From Bacteroidia bacterium (lineage in GTDB: Bacteria > Bacteroidota > Bacteroidia > UKL13-3): a DNA stretch of 36,868 bases. The DNA is taken from NCBI GenBank assembly GCA_018058135.1, contig JAGPCK010000027.1, forward strand, positions 1 through 36,868, in the 5' to 3' direction. The notes below the pieces were generated by a model. The model was not told the origin of the DNA. It saw only the letters and a program-made list of their open reading frames with translations, and ran no database searches. Position numbers and translations under genes: made by a program. Every line of letters begins with the position of its first letter. The stretch's first letter is position 1. Of the stretch, positions 14,629 through 23,534 are shown piece by piece.

Positions 14629-15897
14629 ATGAAGTTTAAAAAAGTAATAATAGCCTGCTGTGCTTTTTTGTTTGGCGCAAACGCTTTGCGGGCCCAACCC
14701 AACGGACAAGCCCTTGTGTTCAAGGGTGCTGTAGTTCATGTGGGCAACGGCAAAATAATTCCCAACGGCATGGTTATATGCCAGGGTGGTAAAATTGTGT
14801 ACGTGGGCGAAAACACTGCGGGTGCAGGTAAAAACGGCATTGTGAAAGACGTAACCGGCAAACACATGTATCCGGGATTAATTGCCCTGAACAACATTGC
14901 CGGACTCAACGAAATTGATGCAGCCAAACCTACACACGATTATGCTGAAGTGGGTAACCTTAACCCCAACATCAGAAGCGCACCGGCTTACAATTGTGAT
15001 TCAAAAATATTACCTACCATGCTGTACAACGGCATATTGTTTACACAGCCTACACCACAAGGTGGCAGTATCTCCGGTACATCGTCCATTATGGCCACCG
15101 CTTGCAACAACTGGCCCGCAGCAGCTGTAAAAACCGATGCCGCCATGCACATCCGCTGGCCCGAGTTTACACTCCATGCGCGCATGAGCAACGATAAAAT
15201 TCGTGAGGCAAAAGAACACACACAACAATCAATAGTTGCCTTAAAGTCTTTTTTTACGGAAGCTGCTGCTTACCACAAAATGAACTACCCGCAACCTCAA
15301 CAACTCAAGTTTGAAGCTTGCAAAAAACTGTTCAACGGTAACCAGAAACTTTTTTTGCACGTTACTCAACCCGATGTTTTGGTTGATGCCGCCCTGTTTT
15401 TTAAATCGCTTAACATTGCTGTGGTGTGGGCATCTGCCAATCGTGCCGCTGAAATTATTCCCTTCTTGCAGGAACAACAATTGGCCGTAGTGGTCAACTC
15501 CATTCACCGGTTGCCGGCAGTTTCGCAATCTTCCGTAAATGAACCGTATGCCTTGCCGGCCTTACTGGCCAAAAACAATATCCCCTTTGCCATTACCTAC
15601 TCAGGCTCATGGGAAGTGCGCAGCCTGCCCTACTCTGTGGGCACTGCCATTACCTACGGATTAGATAAAGAGGTTGCACTCTCTTGCGTTACTATGCAGG
15701 CAGCCAACCTGGCCGGTGTGGGCGATGTTTTGGGTACAATAGAACAAGGAAAATCGGCCAGCCTCATCATCTGCGGGGGGGATATTTTCGACATGCAAAG
15801 CGGGAAAATAGAAGAGGTGTTACTGAATGGAATTAACGTTGACCTGAACGAAAACAAACAAATTCAACTCTACAAAAAGTACAACGAAGCGAAATAG
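14629..15897 (+). CDS. Exported amidohydrolase-like protein lacking the HxH metal motif
   Basis: A 422-residue protein with a signal peptide (ending near LRAQ). The N-terminal composite beta domain VFKGAVVHVGNGKIIPNGMV and the C-terminal GVGDVLGTIEQGKSASLIIC belong to the amidohydrolase superfamily (imidazolonepropionase/dihydroorotase-like). After the KHMYPGLI strand, where active members have D-x-H-x-H, this protein has ALNNIAGLNEID, so the metal-binding histidines are absent. It probably lacks classical metal-dependent hydrolase activity, or is a structural or binding relative. It ends two bases before the convergent endonuclease/phosphatase gene, with no terminator between them. Confidence 0.75.
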   Translation: MKFKKVIIACCAFLFGANALRAQPNGQALVFKGAVVHVGNGKIIPNGMVICQGGKIVYVGENTAGAGKNGIVKDVTGKHMYPGLIALNNIAGLNEIDAAKPTHDYAEVGNLNPNIRSAPAYNCDSKILPTMLYNGILFTQPTPQGGSISGTSSIMATACNNWPAAAVKTDAAMHIRWPEFTLHARMSNDKIREAKEHTQQSIVALKSFFTEAAAYHKMNYPQPQQLKFEACKKLFNGNQKLFLHVTQPDVLVDAALFFKSLNIAVVWASANRAAEIIPFLQEQQLAVVVNSIHRLPAVSQSSVNEPYALPALLAKNNIPFAITYSGSWEVRSLPYSVGTAITYGLDKEVALSCVTMQAANLAGVGDVLGTIEQGKSASLIICGGDIFDMQSGKIEEVLLNGINVDLNENKQIQLYKKYNEAK

Positions 15898-15898
15898 T

Positions 15899-16972
15899 TT
15901 ATCGGCTGTTTAAATCAATGAGTGTTTTCACCAGCTTGTGATCTGAGTAGCTTGTTTCAACTGCTTTGTAATTGTAGCCATCAAAGTTTTCATTGAACAA
16001 AATGTAATCAATGCGGTAAGAAGGAAACGGACCGGTATAAGTAGTGCTGATACCGCTGCCACTTTCTCTGAATGCGTCTTTCATGCCCAGAGATAACTTA
16101 TCGTAAGCATATGACACGGGCGTATCGTTAAAGTCTCCGCACAACACCATAGGATAAGGCGTTTGATCCATAAACTCTACCAGTTGTTCTACTTGTCCGG
16201 CTCGCTTAATAAAGCCGGTTTTTAATTTGCGCAAAATGGTTTTGGTTGAAACCACGTCCGTATCGTCTTCCATTTTGGGTTGATTGGCAAAAGCATAATC
16301 GTACTTTTCAAAACGAATGGATACGAGGTGGGTGTTGATGATGCGCACGGTATCGTGGTTGTTAATTACCACATCAGCATATGAACTAAAGTTGGTAGAG
16401 TTGGAATCAAAAATAATGAGCCCCTTGTCAACTATAGGAAAACGTGATATAATGGGCACACCGTAACTTTGAATTCTATTATCCACTATTTTGGCATAAG
16501 CAAAGTGATAACCCTTTAGCTCTTTTTTCAAATCATAGTCCTTGAACTCTCCCGACTCATACGACTCTTGCAAACAGATAATATCAGGTTTGTCTGTTTT
16601 AAACATTTCAGTAAAAGAAACGCTGGCCGAATTTTTTTTCTCAGGTGAACCGAAGTTGTGAGTATTAAAACTATAAATGCTAATGGTGCGGCTTTTTACT
16701 TTTGCCTTTTTGGGGTCGGTTTGAAAATAGCCCAACAGGTGATTGTACCCTATTAAAATTGCCACAAAAGAGTAGAGAGCACTCATTCTTATTTGAAAAC
16801 CCCAGTATAGAAAAAAGAAAATATTTGCAACAAGCAAAACGGGGTAAGCCATTCCGGCAAAGGCAAAATACCATTGATCTACCGGAGACACGTGGGGGGC
16901 AAAATAAGAACATAACAATACCAGTATAGCCAGTATGTTAATGGGGAACATAATTTTATTAAGAATGTACAT
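15899..16972 (-). CDS. Membrane-anchored endonuclease/exonuclease/phosphatase family protein
   Basis: A 357-residue protein. Three hydrophobic segments occupy about residues 8-95, followed by an EEP domain: SIYSFNTHNF, DIICLQES (metal-binding Glu), INTHL, VLCGDFNDTP, YRIDYILF, and SDHKLV (catalytic Asp-His). This fold includes DNase I-like nucleases and phosphoesterases; membrane-anchored ones are frequent in Bacteroidota and their substrates are unknown. The catalytic domain would sit outside or at the membrane. It is the last gene of the mutL operon; its ATG shares a base with the stop of the upstream rhomboid (TGATG), indicating translational coupling. Confidence 0.85.
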   Translation of the reverse strand: MYILNKIMFPINILAILVLLCSYFAPHVSPVDQWYFAFAGMAYPVLLVANIFFFLYWGFQIRMSALYSFVAILIGYNHLLGYFQTDPKKAKVKSRTISIYSFNTHNFGSPEKKNSASVSFTEMFKTDKPDIICLQESYESGEFKDYDLKKELKGYHFAYAKIVDNRIQSYGVPIISRFPIVDKGLIIFDSNSTNFSSYADVVINNHDTVRIINTHLVSIRFEKYDYAFANQPKMEDDTDVVSTKTILRKLKTGFIKRAGQVEQLVEFMDQTPYPMVLCGDFNDTPVSYAYDKLSLGMKDAFRESGSGISTTYTGPFPSYRIDYILFNENFDGYNYKAVETSYSDHKLVKTLIDLNSR

Positions 16973-17853
16973 CAGTCGTTTTTACTTGCTTTAAATAAAA
17001 TCGCCTTCTCCTTTTCCGAAAGGCTTTCGTAGCCCGATTGCGAAATTTTATCCAGAATAGCATCTATCTGTTCTTGCGAAGGAACATCCGGATTCGTTTT
17101 CATGTAGGTTGTTCGGTGTACTACTTTCAGCTTAGGTTTAGGTCGAAAGATTGCGGCAAATTTATTCAATTTTTCGTCAATTAATAGAACGATGTCATTC
17201 CCTTTTTGAAGCTGTCTCATTAAAACAAAACCCAGTAACGCACCGCCCAAGTGAGAGGTGTGGCCGGCTGGGTTAGCATCGGGCAAACTGATAAGGTCAA
17301 CAATAACATAAAAAAGGGCGAGGTACTTTAGTTTTACTGGCCCGAACAACAAGAGGTTGAGTTGATAGTTGGGTAACTGTGTAGCTGCTCCCACCACCAA
17401 AGCCATTATAGATGCCGAGGCTCCCAGCATAAACGGGCTGTAAACGCTTCCACGAATGGCGGGTATAAATTCATAGGCAACAATAGCAAGGGCTGCTCCG
17501 AACAAGCCTCCCAGCAGATAAAACCCCCACGTGCGCCTGTTGTTATTGAACTCCGCAAAAATGCCCCCGAACCAGAACAACACCAACATATTGAAAATAA
17601 TGTGAAGCAATTGCTGGTGCAAAAACATGTATGTAAAAATCGACCACGGCTGATACAACAGTTGCCGGGCCTGTAACGGAACAGATATCCAGTGTAACGC
17701 CTCCTGAATAGCCTCGCGGTTTACACCGGCCAGCCAAAAAATTACGTGTGCCAAACTGGTAACAATAAACACGAGTGCATTAATGAAAATGATTTTTTTC
17801 ACCACATTGCCCGTGTCAATAAAATCGTATTTCAGTTGTTGAAAGAATGTCAT
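16972..17853 (-). CDS. Rhomboid family intramembrane serine protease (second of pair)
   Basis: A 293-residue polytopic membrane protein of the rhomboid family. The catalytic serine lies in MLGASASIMA (GASA instead of the usual GxSG), and the catalytic histidine in AGHTSHLGGALLGF. HIIFNMLVLFWFGG carries the conserved H-x-x-x-N of the second transmembrane helix. A cytosolic C-terminal tail of about 80 residues, with the basic stretch RPKPKLKVVHRTTYMK and a helical end, extends past the core. Rhomboids cleave transmembrane substrates within the membrane. It is coupled to the gene downstream and lies 1 nt from the upstream rhomboid gene. Confidence 0.9.
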   Translation of the reverse strand: MTFFQQLKYDFIDTGNVVKKIIFINALVFIVTSLAHVIFWLAGVNREAIQEALHWISVPLQARQLLYQPWSIFTYMFLHQQLLHIIFNMLVLFWFGGIFAEFNNNRRTWGFYLLGGLFGAALAIVAYEFIPAIRGSVYSPFMLGASASIMALVVGAATQLPNYQLNLLLFGPVKLKYLALFYVIVDLISLPDANPAGHTSHLGGALLGFVLMRQLQKGNDIVLLIDEKLNKFAAIFRPKPKLKVVHRTTYMKTNPDVPSQEQIDAILDKISQSGYESLSEKEKAILFKASKND

Positions 17854-17854
17854 A

Positions 17855-18598
17855 CTAGTACCTTCTTTTTTTATCCCAGCTTTTGATTAAAATGTACCCG
17901 AACAACATGCCGCCCAAATGTGCAAAGTGTGCTACATTATCTCCGGGGCTGTTGGCAAAACCTGCATACAATTCAAATGCACCGTACAGAGCTACAAAGT
18001 ATTTTGATTTGAGGGGAATGGCAAAATAAACGTACACCACATTGTTAGGAAAAAACATACCATAGGCCAGCAACACCCCGAACACTGCGCCCGATGCACC
18101 CACAGTGGGTATATTTAAAACGTTGTTGAGCGCTGCCCACGCTGGGTCTTCGTATTGAAAGTTTTTCATTAAAACCGAGCGACCTTCTTTGGCAATTTGT
18201 GAAAACACTTCGGGGTCAACACCTGCTGCTGCTGCAGAAAACTGGTATTGATTGACTAGGGTATGAAGAAGTGCAGCACCCAGGCCGGTTACAAAGTAGT
18301 ATACAAAAAAACGTTGGCTCCCCCACACGTTTTCCATCAGGCTTCCAAACATCCACAAGGCAAACATATTGGAGAAAAGGTGCAGAAAATTGCCGTGCAT
18401 AAACAGATGCGATAGCAGCTGATGCGGAGCAAAATGGTCTGATTTGTAAAAATACAAGCCCAGTATTTGCGTGAGGTCAATGCGAAATTTATCCTCCAGC
18501 AACAGGGTGCCAAGAAAAAAAAGTCCGTTAATAATCAGCAGGTTTTTTACTACGGGCGGCATTGCCTGAAAGCCTCCCGGACGGGCAAAGTTGTTCAT
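17855..18598 (-). CDS. Rhomboid family intramembrane serine protease (first of pair)
   Basis: A 247-residue, six-transmembrane rhomboid with the complete catalytic pair: GASGAVFGVLLAYG (Ser in GxSG) and VAHFAHLGGMLFGYI (His). HLFMHGNFLHLFSNMFALW gives the H-x-x-x-N helix. It contains a 30-40 residue extracytoplasmic insertion (QFSAAAAGVDPEVFSQIAKE) in the loop after the third membrane helix. It lies 3 nt downstream of mutL on the minus strand. Tandem rhomboids after mutL are seen in other Bacteroidota as far as I recall; a functional link to mismatch repair is not implied by sequence. Confidence 0.9.
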   Translation of the reverse strand: MNNFARPGGFQAMPPVVKNLLIINGLFFLGTLLLEDKFRIDLTQILGLYFYKSDHFAPHQLLSHLFMHGNFLHLFSNMFALWMFGSLMENVWGSQRFFVYYFVTGLGAALLHTLVNQYQFSAAAAGVDPEVFSQIAKEGRSVLMKNFQYEDPAWAALNNVLNIPTVGASGAVFGVLLAYGMFFPNNVVYVYFAIPLKSKYFVALYGAFELYAGFANSPGDNVAHFAHLGGMLFGYILIKSWDKKRRY

Positions 18599-18601
18599 CT
18601 G

Positions 18602-20404
18602 TTATAAAAATAAGCGGAGCAAATCATCCTCCAAAAGTACAACATATGTTCTTTTGCCCGATGATGTATGCATGGGTTGGTGAGTTCTAAATAAATCCTG
18701 CAGCAGGTTGCGCATCTCTTCTTCAGTAAGTTTTTGGTTGCGCTTAACTGCCGCGCGTTTGGCCATAAACCAGGCCAGTCTTTCTCTGCGGTTGGTTTTA
18801 TTGTTGGCTGTATTTTGTTTCAGGTCTTCCAGTATTCCTGCTATTAAATCTTCTTCGTTGGCATGTTGCAGATCGGCCGGCACTCCGTGTACAATCATGT
18901 TGTTGTTGCCAAATCCCGCTACATCAAAACCCATTTGCAGTAACTCCGGAATAAGCTCTTCCATCAGTTCATAATCACTGCCGCTGAGTGCTATTACCCG
19001 CGGAAAAAGTTTTTGCTGGCACAACACACGCTGGCTGTTTGCAGCCGTCATGTAACGTTCATACAACACGCGTTCGTGAGCTGCCTGTTGGTCGAGCAAC
19101 ACTGTCCCTTTAGATGTATTGCTCAAAACATAGTTACCGAACAACTGCACCGGTGGGGTGAATAAAACAACGTCTTCGTGCAAACGCAGCTCTTCGTTTG
19201 GTTTAACAGGGTTAAACTCCACCACCTCTCCTTTTTGTTCAAACAGTTTTTCCCAACCATACGTAGTGTCTCTTCTGTAGGTACTGTTGCCCGGTATATC
19301 CATGTTGATGGGACGAGAAGAGCGTATTTCCGGAGCCTTGCTTACCTCGCCAGGCTCAAGTGGTGCTGAGGGAATAAAGCTTTGTGCAGAAGATCCATCG
19401 TACATGGGCACGAGGTAAAAATCTCCCAACGATTTTTTGATTACCGACTTCAAAATCATGTATACGCTCCTTTCATCCTGAAACTTAATTTCTGTTTTGG
19501 TAGGGTGTATGTTTACGTCAATTTCTTTGGGGTCAATATCAATGTTGATGAGATAAAACGGAAACTGTTCTTTGCTGATGAGCTGCTCATAACAAGCGTT
19601 TACGGCATGGTTAAGGTAAGCGTCTTTCACAAAGCGGTTGTTTACAAAAAAGAATTGCTCGTCACGTGTTTTTTTGGCTGAACCCGGGGTACCCACAAAT
19701 CCGCTCACGCGAAGTATGCTGGTTTCTTCTTCAAACGAAATGATATCCCCGCTTTTTTTGTCTGAGAAAATCTGCAGCACTCTTTCCTGCGGTGTTGTAG
19801 CCGGCAGGTGAAAGGTTTCAGTGTCGTTATTAAACATCCACATTTCAATATGAGGATGCGACAAGGCAATGCGGGTAAACTCTGTAATGATGTGTCGCGT
19901 TTCAACCGGATTTGATTTGAGAAAGTTTCTGCGGGCAGGTACATTAAAGAACAGGTTCTTTACAAGAATCTGTGTTCCTGCGGGCGATTGAATGTGCTCC
20001 TGACTAATAAGTTCTGAGCCCTCAATCACTATGTGTGTTCCCAACTCTTCAGCTGAGGTGCGGGTTTTCATTTCCACCTGGGCAATGGCTGCAATGGAGG
20101 CCATGGCTTCTCCACGAAAACCCATGGTGCGCAGTTTAAATAAATCTTCTACCCGTTCAATTTTTGATGTGGCGTGGCGTTCCCAGCACATGCGTGCATC
20201 AGTGGAACTCATTCCTTTGCCGTTGTCATTTACCTGAATAAGTAATTTGCCGGCCTCTTTAATAAACAATTTTATTTCAGTAGCCCCGGCATCAATACTA
20301 TTGTCGAGCAACTCCTTAACCACCGAGGCCGGGCGTTGCACTACCTCTCCGGCAGCTATCTGGTTAGCTACATGATCGGGCAACAAATGGATAATATCAC
20401 TCAT
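18602..20404 (-). CDS. mutL: DNA mismatch repair protein MutL
   Basis: A 600-residue MutL. The N-terminal GHKL ATPase has ELLDNSIDAGATEIKLFI, NDNGKGM, TMGFRGEAMASIAAIA, and the transducer domain VNNRFVKDAYLNHAV and NVHPTKTEIKF. It couples MutS mismatch recognition to strand incision. The C-terminal dimerisation domain carries DQQAAHERVLYE (from Asp438), a version of the endonuclease motif DQHAxxExxxxE with His replaced by Gln, so nicking activity is plausible but not certain. Its promoter has a perfect -7 box (CAAAAATA at 20480-20487, minus strand). It heads a four-gene operon with two rhomboids and an EEP protein. Length is normal. Confidence 0.97.
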   Translation of the reverse strand: MSDIIHLLPDHVANQIAAGEVVQRPASVVKELLDNSIDAGATEIKLFIKEAGKLLIQVNDNGKGMSSTDARMCWERHATSKIERVEDLFKLRTMGFRGEAMASIAAIAQVEMKTRTSAEELGTHIVIEGSELISQEHIQSPAGTQILVKNLFFNVPARRNFLKSNPVETRHIITEFTRIALSHPHIEMWMFNNDTETFHLPATTPQERVLQIFSDKKSGDIISFEEETSILRVSGFVGTPGSAKKTRDEQFFFVNNRFVKDAYLNHAVNACYEQLISKEQFPFYLINIDIDPKEIDVNIHPTKTEIKFQDERSVYMILKSVIKKSLGDFYLVPMYDGSSAQSFIPSAPLEPGEVSKAPEIRSSRPINMDIPGNSTYRRDTTYGWEKLFEQKGEVVEFNPVKPNEELRLHEDVVLFTPPVQLFGNYVLSNTSKGTVLLDQQAAHERVLYERYMTAANSQRVLCQQKLFPRVIALSGSDYELMEELIPELLQMGFDVAGFGNNNMIVHGVPADLQHANEEDLIAGILEDLKQNTANNKTNRRERLAWFMAKRAAVKRNQKLTEEEMRNLLQDLFRTHQPMHTSSGKRTYVVLLEDDLLRLFL

Positions 20405-20428
20405 GTGGATTGGCGAAGTTGAAACCGA

Positions 20429-20447
20429 TTGTGTATGCTATACACAA
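20429..20447. promoter_or_regulatory. Inverted repeat in the mutL / GH3 divergent region
   Basis: Perfect 7-bp arms TTGTGTA and TACACAA are separated by TGCTA, between mutL (-) and the GH3 fusion (+), downstream of the mutL -7 box at 20480-20487. It is a possible operator. The arms also resemble degenerate DnaA boxes (CTATACACA, one mismatch). Confidence 0.35.
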
Positions 20448-20526
20448 AAACAGCCAACGTATGTTAACTTTTAGTAACGCAAAAATACAGATTAATTCCC
20501 CAGTTTTGCGTTTTATTGTCGTTCAC

Positions 20527-23436
20527 ATGCGCGTTTTTCGTTTGTTTTCGTTTGCTCTTATGTGGTTGTGTGGCCTTGCCGTGCAGGCACAAAGCAACAA
20601 TGCTGCATTCTGGAGTACACCCAACCCGTGGGTAGATTCAGTATTCAATTCCATGACAGAAGCTGAGCGCATCGGGCAGTTGTTTATGGTAGCCGCCTGG
20701 TCCAACAAAGATTCGGCACATGTAAAAGAAATTCAATGCCTCATACGCGACCATAAAGTCGGTGGTATAATTTTCTTTAAAGGCGGACCCGTTCGCCAGG
20801 CCATACTTACCAACCACTACCAGTCTATATCCAAAGTTCCTTTGTTGGTGGGCATTGACGGAGAGTGGGGGCTCTCCATGCGATTAGACAGTACCCCTAC
20901 CTTCCCGCGGCAAATGATGTTGGGAGCAGCAAACGATGACACGCTTATGTACCGCATGGGGCTTGAGATTGGCAAACATTGCAAACGCATGGGCATACAC
21001 CTCAACTTTGCCCCTGTTGTAGACATAAACAACAACCCGCGCAACCCGGTAATTAACGATCGCTCCTTCGGGGAAGATAAACACATTGTGTCCAGCTTAG
21101 GAATAGCGTACACGCGAGGCATGCAAAGCCAAAAAATTATGGCCTGCGCCAAACACTTTCCCGGTCACGGGGATACCGACAGTGATTCACATTACAACCT
21201 GCCTGTAATTAAAAAGAGTAAAGCAGAGTTGGACAGTGTGGAGCTTTTCCCTTTCAGAGAGTTGTTTAATAACGGGGTAATGAGTGTTATGAATGCACAC
21301 CTTTCTATACCCAAACTAGACTCTACTCCAAATCTGGCTTCCTCCCTTTCCCCTATTATCATTAACGGGTTGCTTAAAAAAGAAATGGGCTTTAAGGGGC
21401 TGGTGCTAACTGACGCGCTCAACATGCAGGGCGTTAGTAAATACAATGCCGCCTGGGACGTCAACATCCTTTCGCTTAAAGCCGGTAATGATGTGCTGTT
21501 GTTTGCTGAAGAGGTACCCTACTCCATTGAAAAAATCAAAATGGCGCTCGACAGTGGTTGGCTTGACAGCACAGAAATTCATGCGCGCATTAAGAAAATA
21601 CTGCTAAGTAAATACTGGGCCGGTTTAAACAACTACAGCCCGGTTGACCTCAACAATCTGGTAGCGGATATTAACTGTTGCTCAACCGATTTACTTATCC
21701 GCGAGGTAATTGAACGTTCAGCTGTAATTGCTAAAAATGATTTAGGTCTCATTCCGCTTAAAAATCTGCACACCAAACGCGTTGCGCTTGTCGCCAGCGG
21801 AACAAAAGACTACAAAGCTTTTGAAGAGTTTGCGCTCAGCTATGCGCGCATGGATGTTTTTTTTATTGACAAAACAGAATCAGATGCCGTGCACGATAGC
21901 TTGCTCACCAAGCTCAAAGGGTACGATTTGGTAATTACCGCTTTGCACAACACCAGTCGTTTTGTATCGCGCAACTTTGGTTTAACAGAACCTCAGGTGC
22001 GCTTCATTAACCGCCTCAACAATCAAAACCAACTCATTCTGGTAAATAACGGCAATCCCTACAGTATGCAACGTTTTCCGGGCATTAAGTCCTTGATTAT
22101 TTCCTATGAAGATCAACCCTGGAACAATGAAATTGCGGCACAATTGCTTTTTGGCGCACGCACATCTTTCGGACGTTTACCTGTTTCGGTTTATGAGTAT
22201 TCGTTAGGTTCGGGAGTAAACGGAGAATACCTGGGGCGTTTGAAGTATGTGCTGCCTGAACAAGCACTCTTTGACTCTAAAGCACTTGCTTTTATTGACA
22301 CCATAGTAACCAAAGCCATTGCCGACAGCGCAACGCCCGGGGCGCAGGTTATTGTGGCCAAAAACGGAAACGTAGTATACCACAAATCATTCGGTACAAC
22401 TACGTACACCAGCGGAGAGTTTGTTACTGAACATCACCTGTATGATTTAGCCTCACTTACCAAGGTGCTCTCTACAACCTTGGTGGCTATGAAGCTCCAT
22501 GAGCTTCATGAGCTTGACCTTGACAGGCGCATTGGCTTTTACCTGCCTGAACTGAGGAGTTCCAATAAACGACAAATTACTGTGAGGCAATTACTGTTGC
22601 ATGAATCAGGTCTGCCGCCATTCATTCCTTTCTACAAAAAAACGCTGGTGGGCAACAATCTGAATCCTTTGCTATACAGCGAAACCAGCGACAGTAATTT
22701 CACCATACCCGTAGCAGCTAACCTGTGGTTGCACAAAGATTACAGCGAGGTGATTTATGATGAAATTATGGATTGCCCGCTCAACAAAGAACCGGGCTAT
22801 GTTTACTCTGACCTGAACATGATTCTGCTTAAAAAAATCATAGAGAAAATCACGGAAAAGCCCATAGAAAAATACGTAGACTCTGTTTTTTACAAACCCC
22901 TCGGCTTGGCCACAATCGGCTTCAACCCTTTGTCACGTTTTGATGAAAGTCGCATAGTGCCTACTGAAACCGACAGCTTATTCAGAAAACAATTGCTCCG
23001 CGGTTATGTACATGACCCCGGTGCAGCCATGATGGGTGGCGTGGCGGGCCATGCCGGCCTTTTCTCCAATGCCAGCGATGTGGCCGTGATAATGCAAATG
23101 CTGCTGAACCGCGGAGAATATGGTGGTATCCGCTTTTTTAAGTCGTCCATAGTAGATGAGTTTACCCAGCGCTCTTCCAAGTTGGGCCGAAGGGGCTTAG
23201 GTTTTGACAAGGCGGAGTTTCGCCCTAAAAAGAACAGCCCGTGCAGCAAATACGCCTCGCCCCTCACCTTTGGGCATACCGGCTTCACAGGCACCTGCGC
23301 CTGGGCCGATCCCGAAAACGGACTACTTTTTATTTTTCTCAGCAATCGCATTCACCCCTCAGCAGAAAACACTAAGCTCATTCAGCAGAACATTCGCACC
23401 AATATCCACGACTTGTTGTACGATATGTTGAAATAG
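20527..23436 (+). CDS. GH3 beta-N-acetylhexosaminidase fused to a serine beta-lactamase-like domain
   Basis: A 969-residue exported protein. I moved the start to the ATG at 20527, which opens a signal peptide (MRVFRLFSFALMWLCGLAV, then QAQ); the upstream in-frame ATG adds 39 residues unlike any export signal. The N-terminal GH3 domain has the NagZ-type loop KHFPGHGDTDSDSH (His and Asp from residue 210) and nucleophile Asp296 in LVLTDALNMQG. The C-terminal domain is class C beta-lactamase/esterase-like: SLTK (Ser643, Lys646), YSD (760-762), HTG (917-919). Both are probably peptidoglycan-related, acting in the periplasm on muropeptides. This fusion is known in Bacteroidota. Divergent from mutL. 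Confidence 0.9.
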   Translation: MRVFRLFSFALMWLCGLAVQAQSNNAAFWSTPNPWVDSVFNSMTEAERIGQLFMVAAWSNKDSAHVKEIQCLIRDHKVGGIIFFKGGPVRQAILTNHYQSISKVPLLVGIDGEWGLSMRLDSTPTFPRQMMLGAANDDTLMYRMGLEIGKHCKRMGIHLNFAPVVDINNNPRNPVINDRSFGEDKHIVSSLGIAYTRGMQSQKIMACAKHFPGHGDTDSDSHYNLPVIKKSKAELDSVELFPFRELFNNGVMSVMNAHLSIPKLDSTPNLASSLSPIIINGLLKKEMGFKGLVLTDALNMQGVSKYNAAWDVNILSLKAGNDVLLFAEEVPYSIEKIKMALDSGWLDSTEIHARIKKILLSKYWAGLNNYSPVDLNNLVADINCCSTDLLIREVIERSAVIAKNDLGLIPLKNLHTKRVALVASGTKDYKAFEEFALSYARMDVFFIDKTESDAVHDSLLTKLKGYDLVITALHNTSRFVSRNFGLTEPQVRFINRLNNQNQLILVNNGNPYSMQRFPGIKSLIISYEDQPWNNEIAAQLLFGARTSFGRLPVSVYEYSLGSGVNGEYLGRLKYVLPEQALFDSKALAFIDTIVTKAIADSATPGAQVIVAKNGNVVYHKSFGTTTYTSGEFVTEHHLYDLASLTKVLSTTLVAMKLHELHELDLDRRIGFYLPELRSSNKRQITVRQLLLHESGLPPFIPFYKKTLVGNNLNPLLYSETSDSNFTIPVAANLWLHKDYSEVIYDEIMDCPLNKEPGYVYSDLNMILLKKIIEKITEKPIEKYVDSVFYKPLGLATIGFNPLSRFDESRIVPTETDSLFRKQLLRGYVHDPGAAMMGGVAGHAGLFSNASDVAVIMQMLLNRGEYGGIRFFKSSIVDEFTQRSSKLGRRGLGFDKAEFRPKKNSPCSKYASPLTFGHTGFTGTCAWADPENGLLFIFLSNRIHPSAENTKLIQQNIRTNIHDLLYDMLK

Positions 23437-23505
23437 TAAGTCGAAGCGCATAATGTCCTGGGCAAACGACACATAAAACATAGCCCACACACAACTTCTA
23501 TACCT

Positions 23506-23513
23506 TATCTTTG
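23506..23513 (+). promoter_or_regulatory. bshA promoter -7 box
   Basis: TATCTTTG matches TAnnTTTG exactly and lies 21 nt before the chosen bshA ATG. A TTG start in this box would put translation on top of the promoter, which supports the later ATG. Confidence 0.6.
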
Positions 23514-23534
23514 TTTACTCGTTTAATGCACAAA

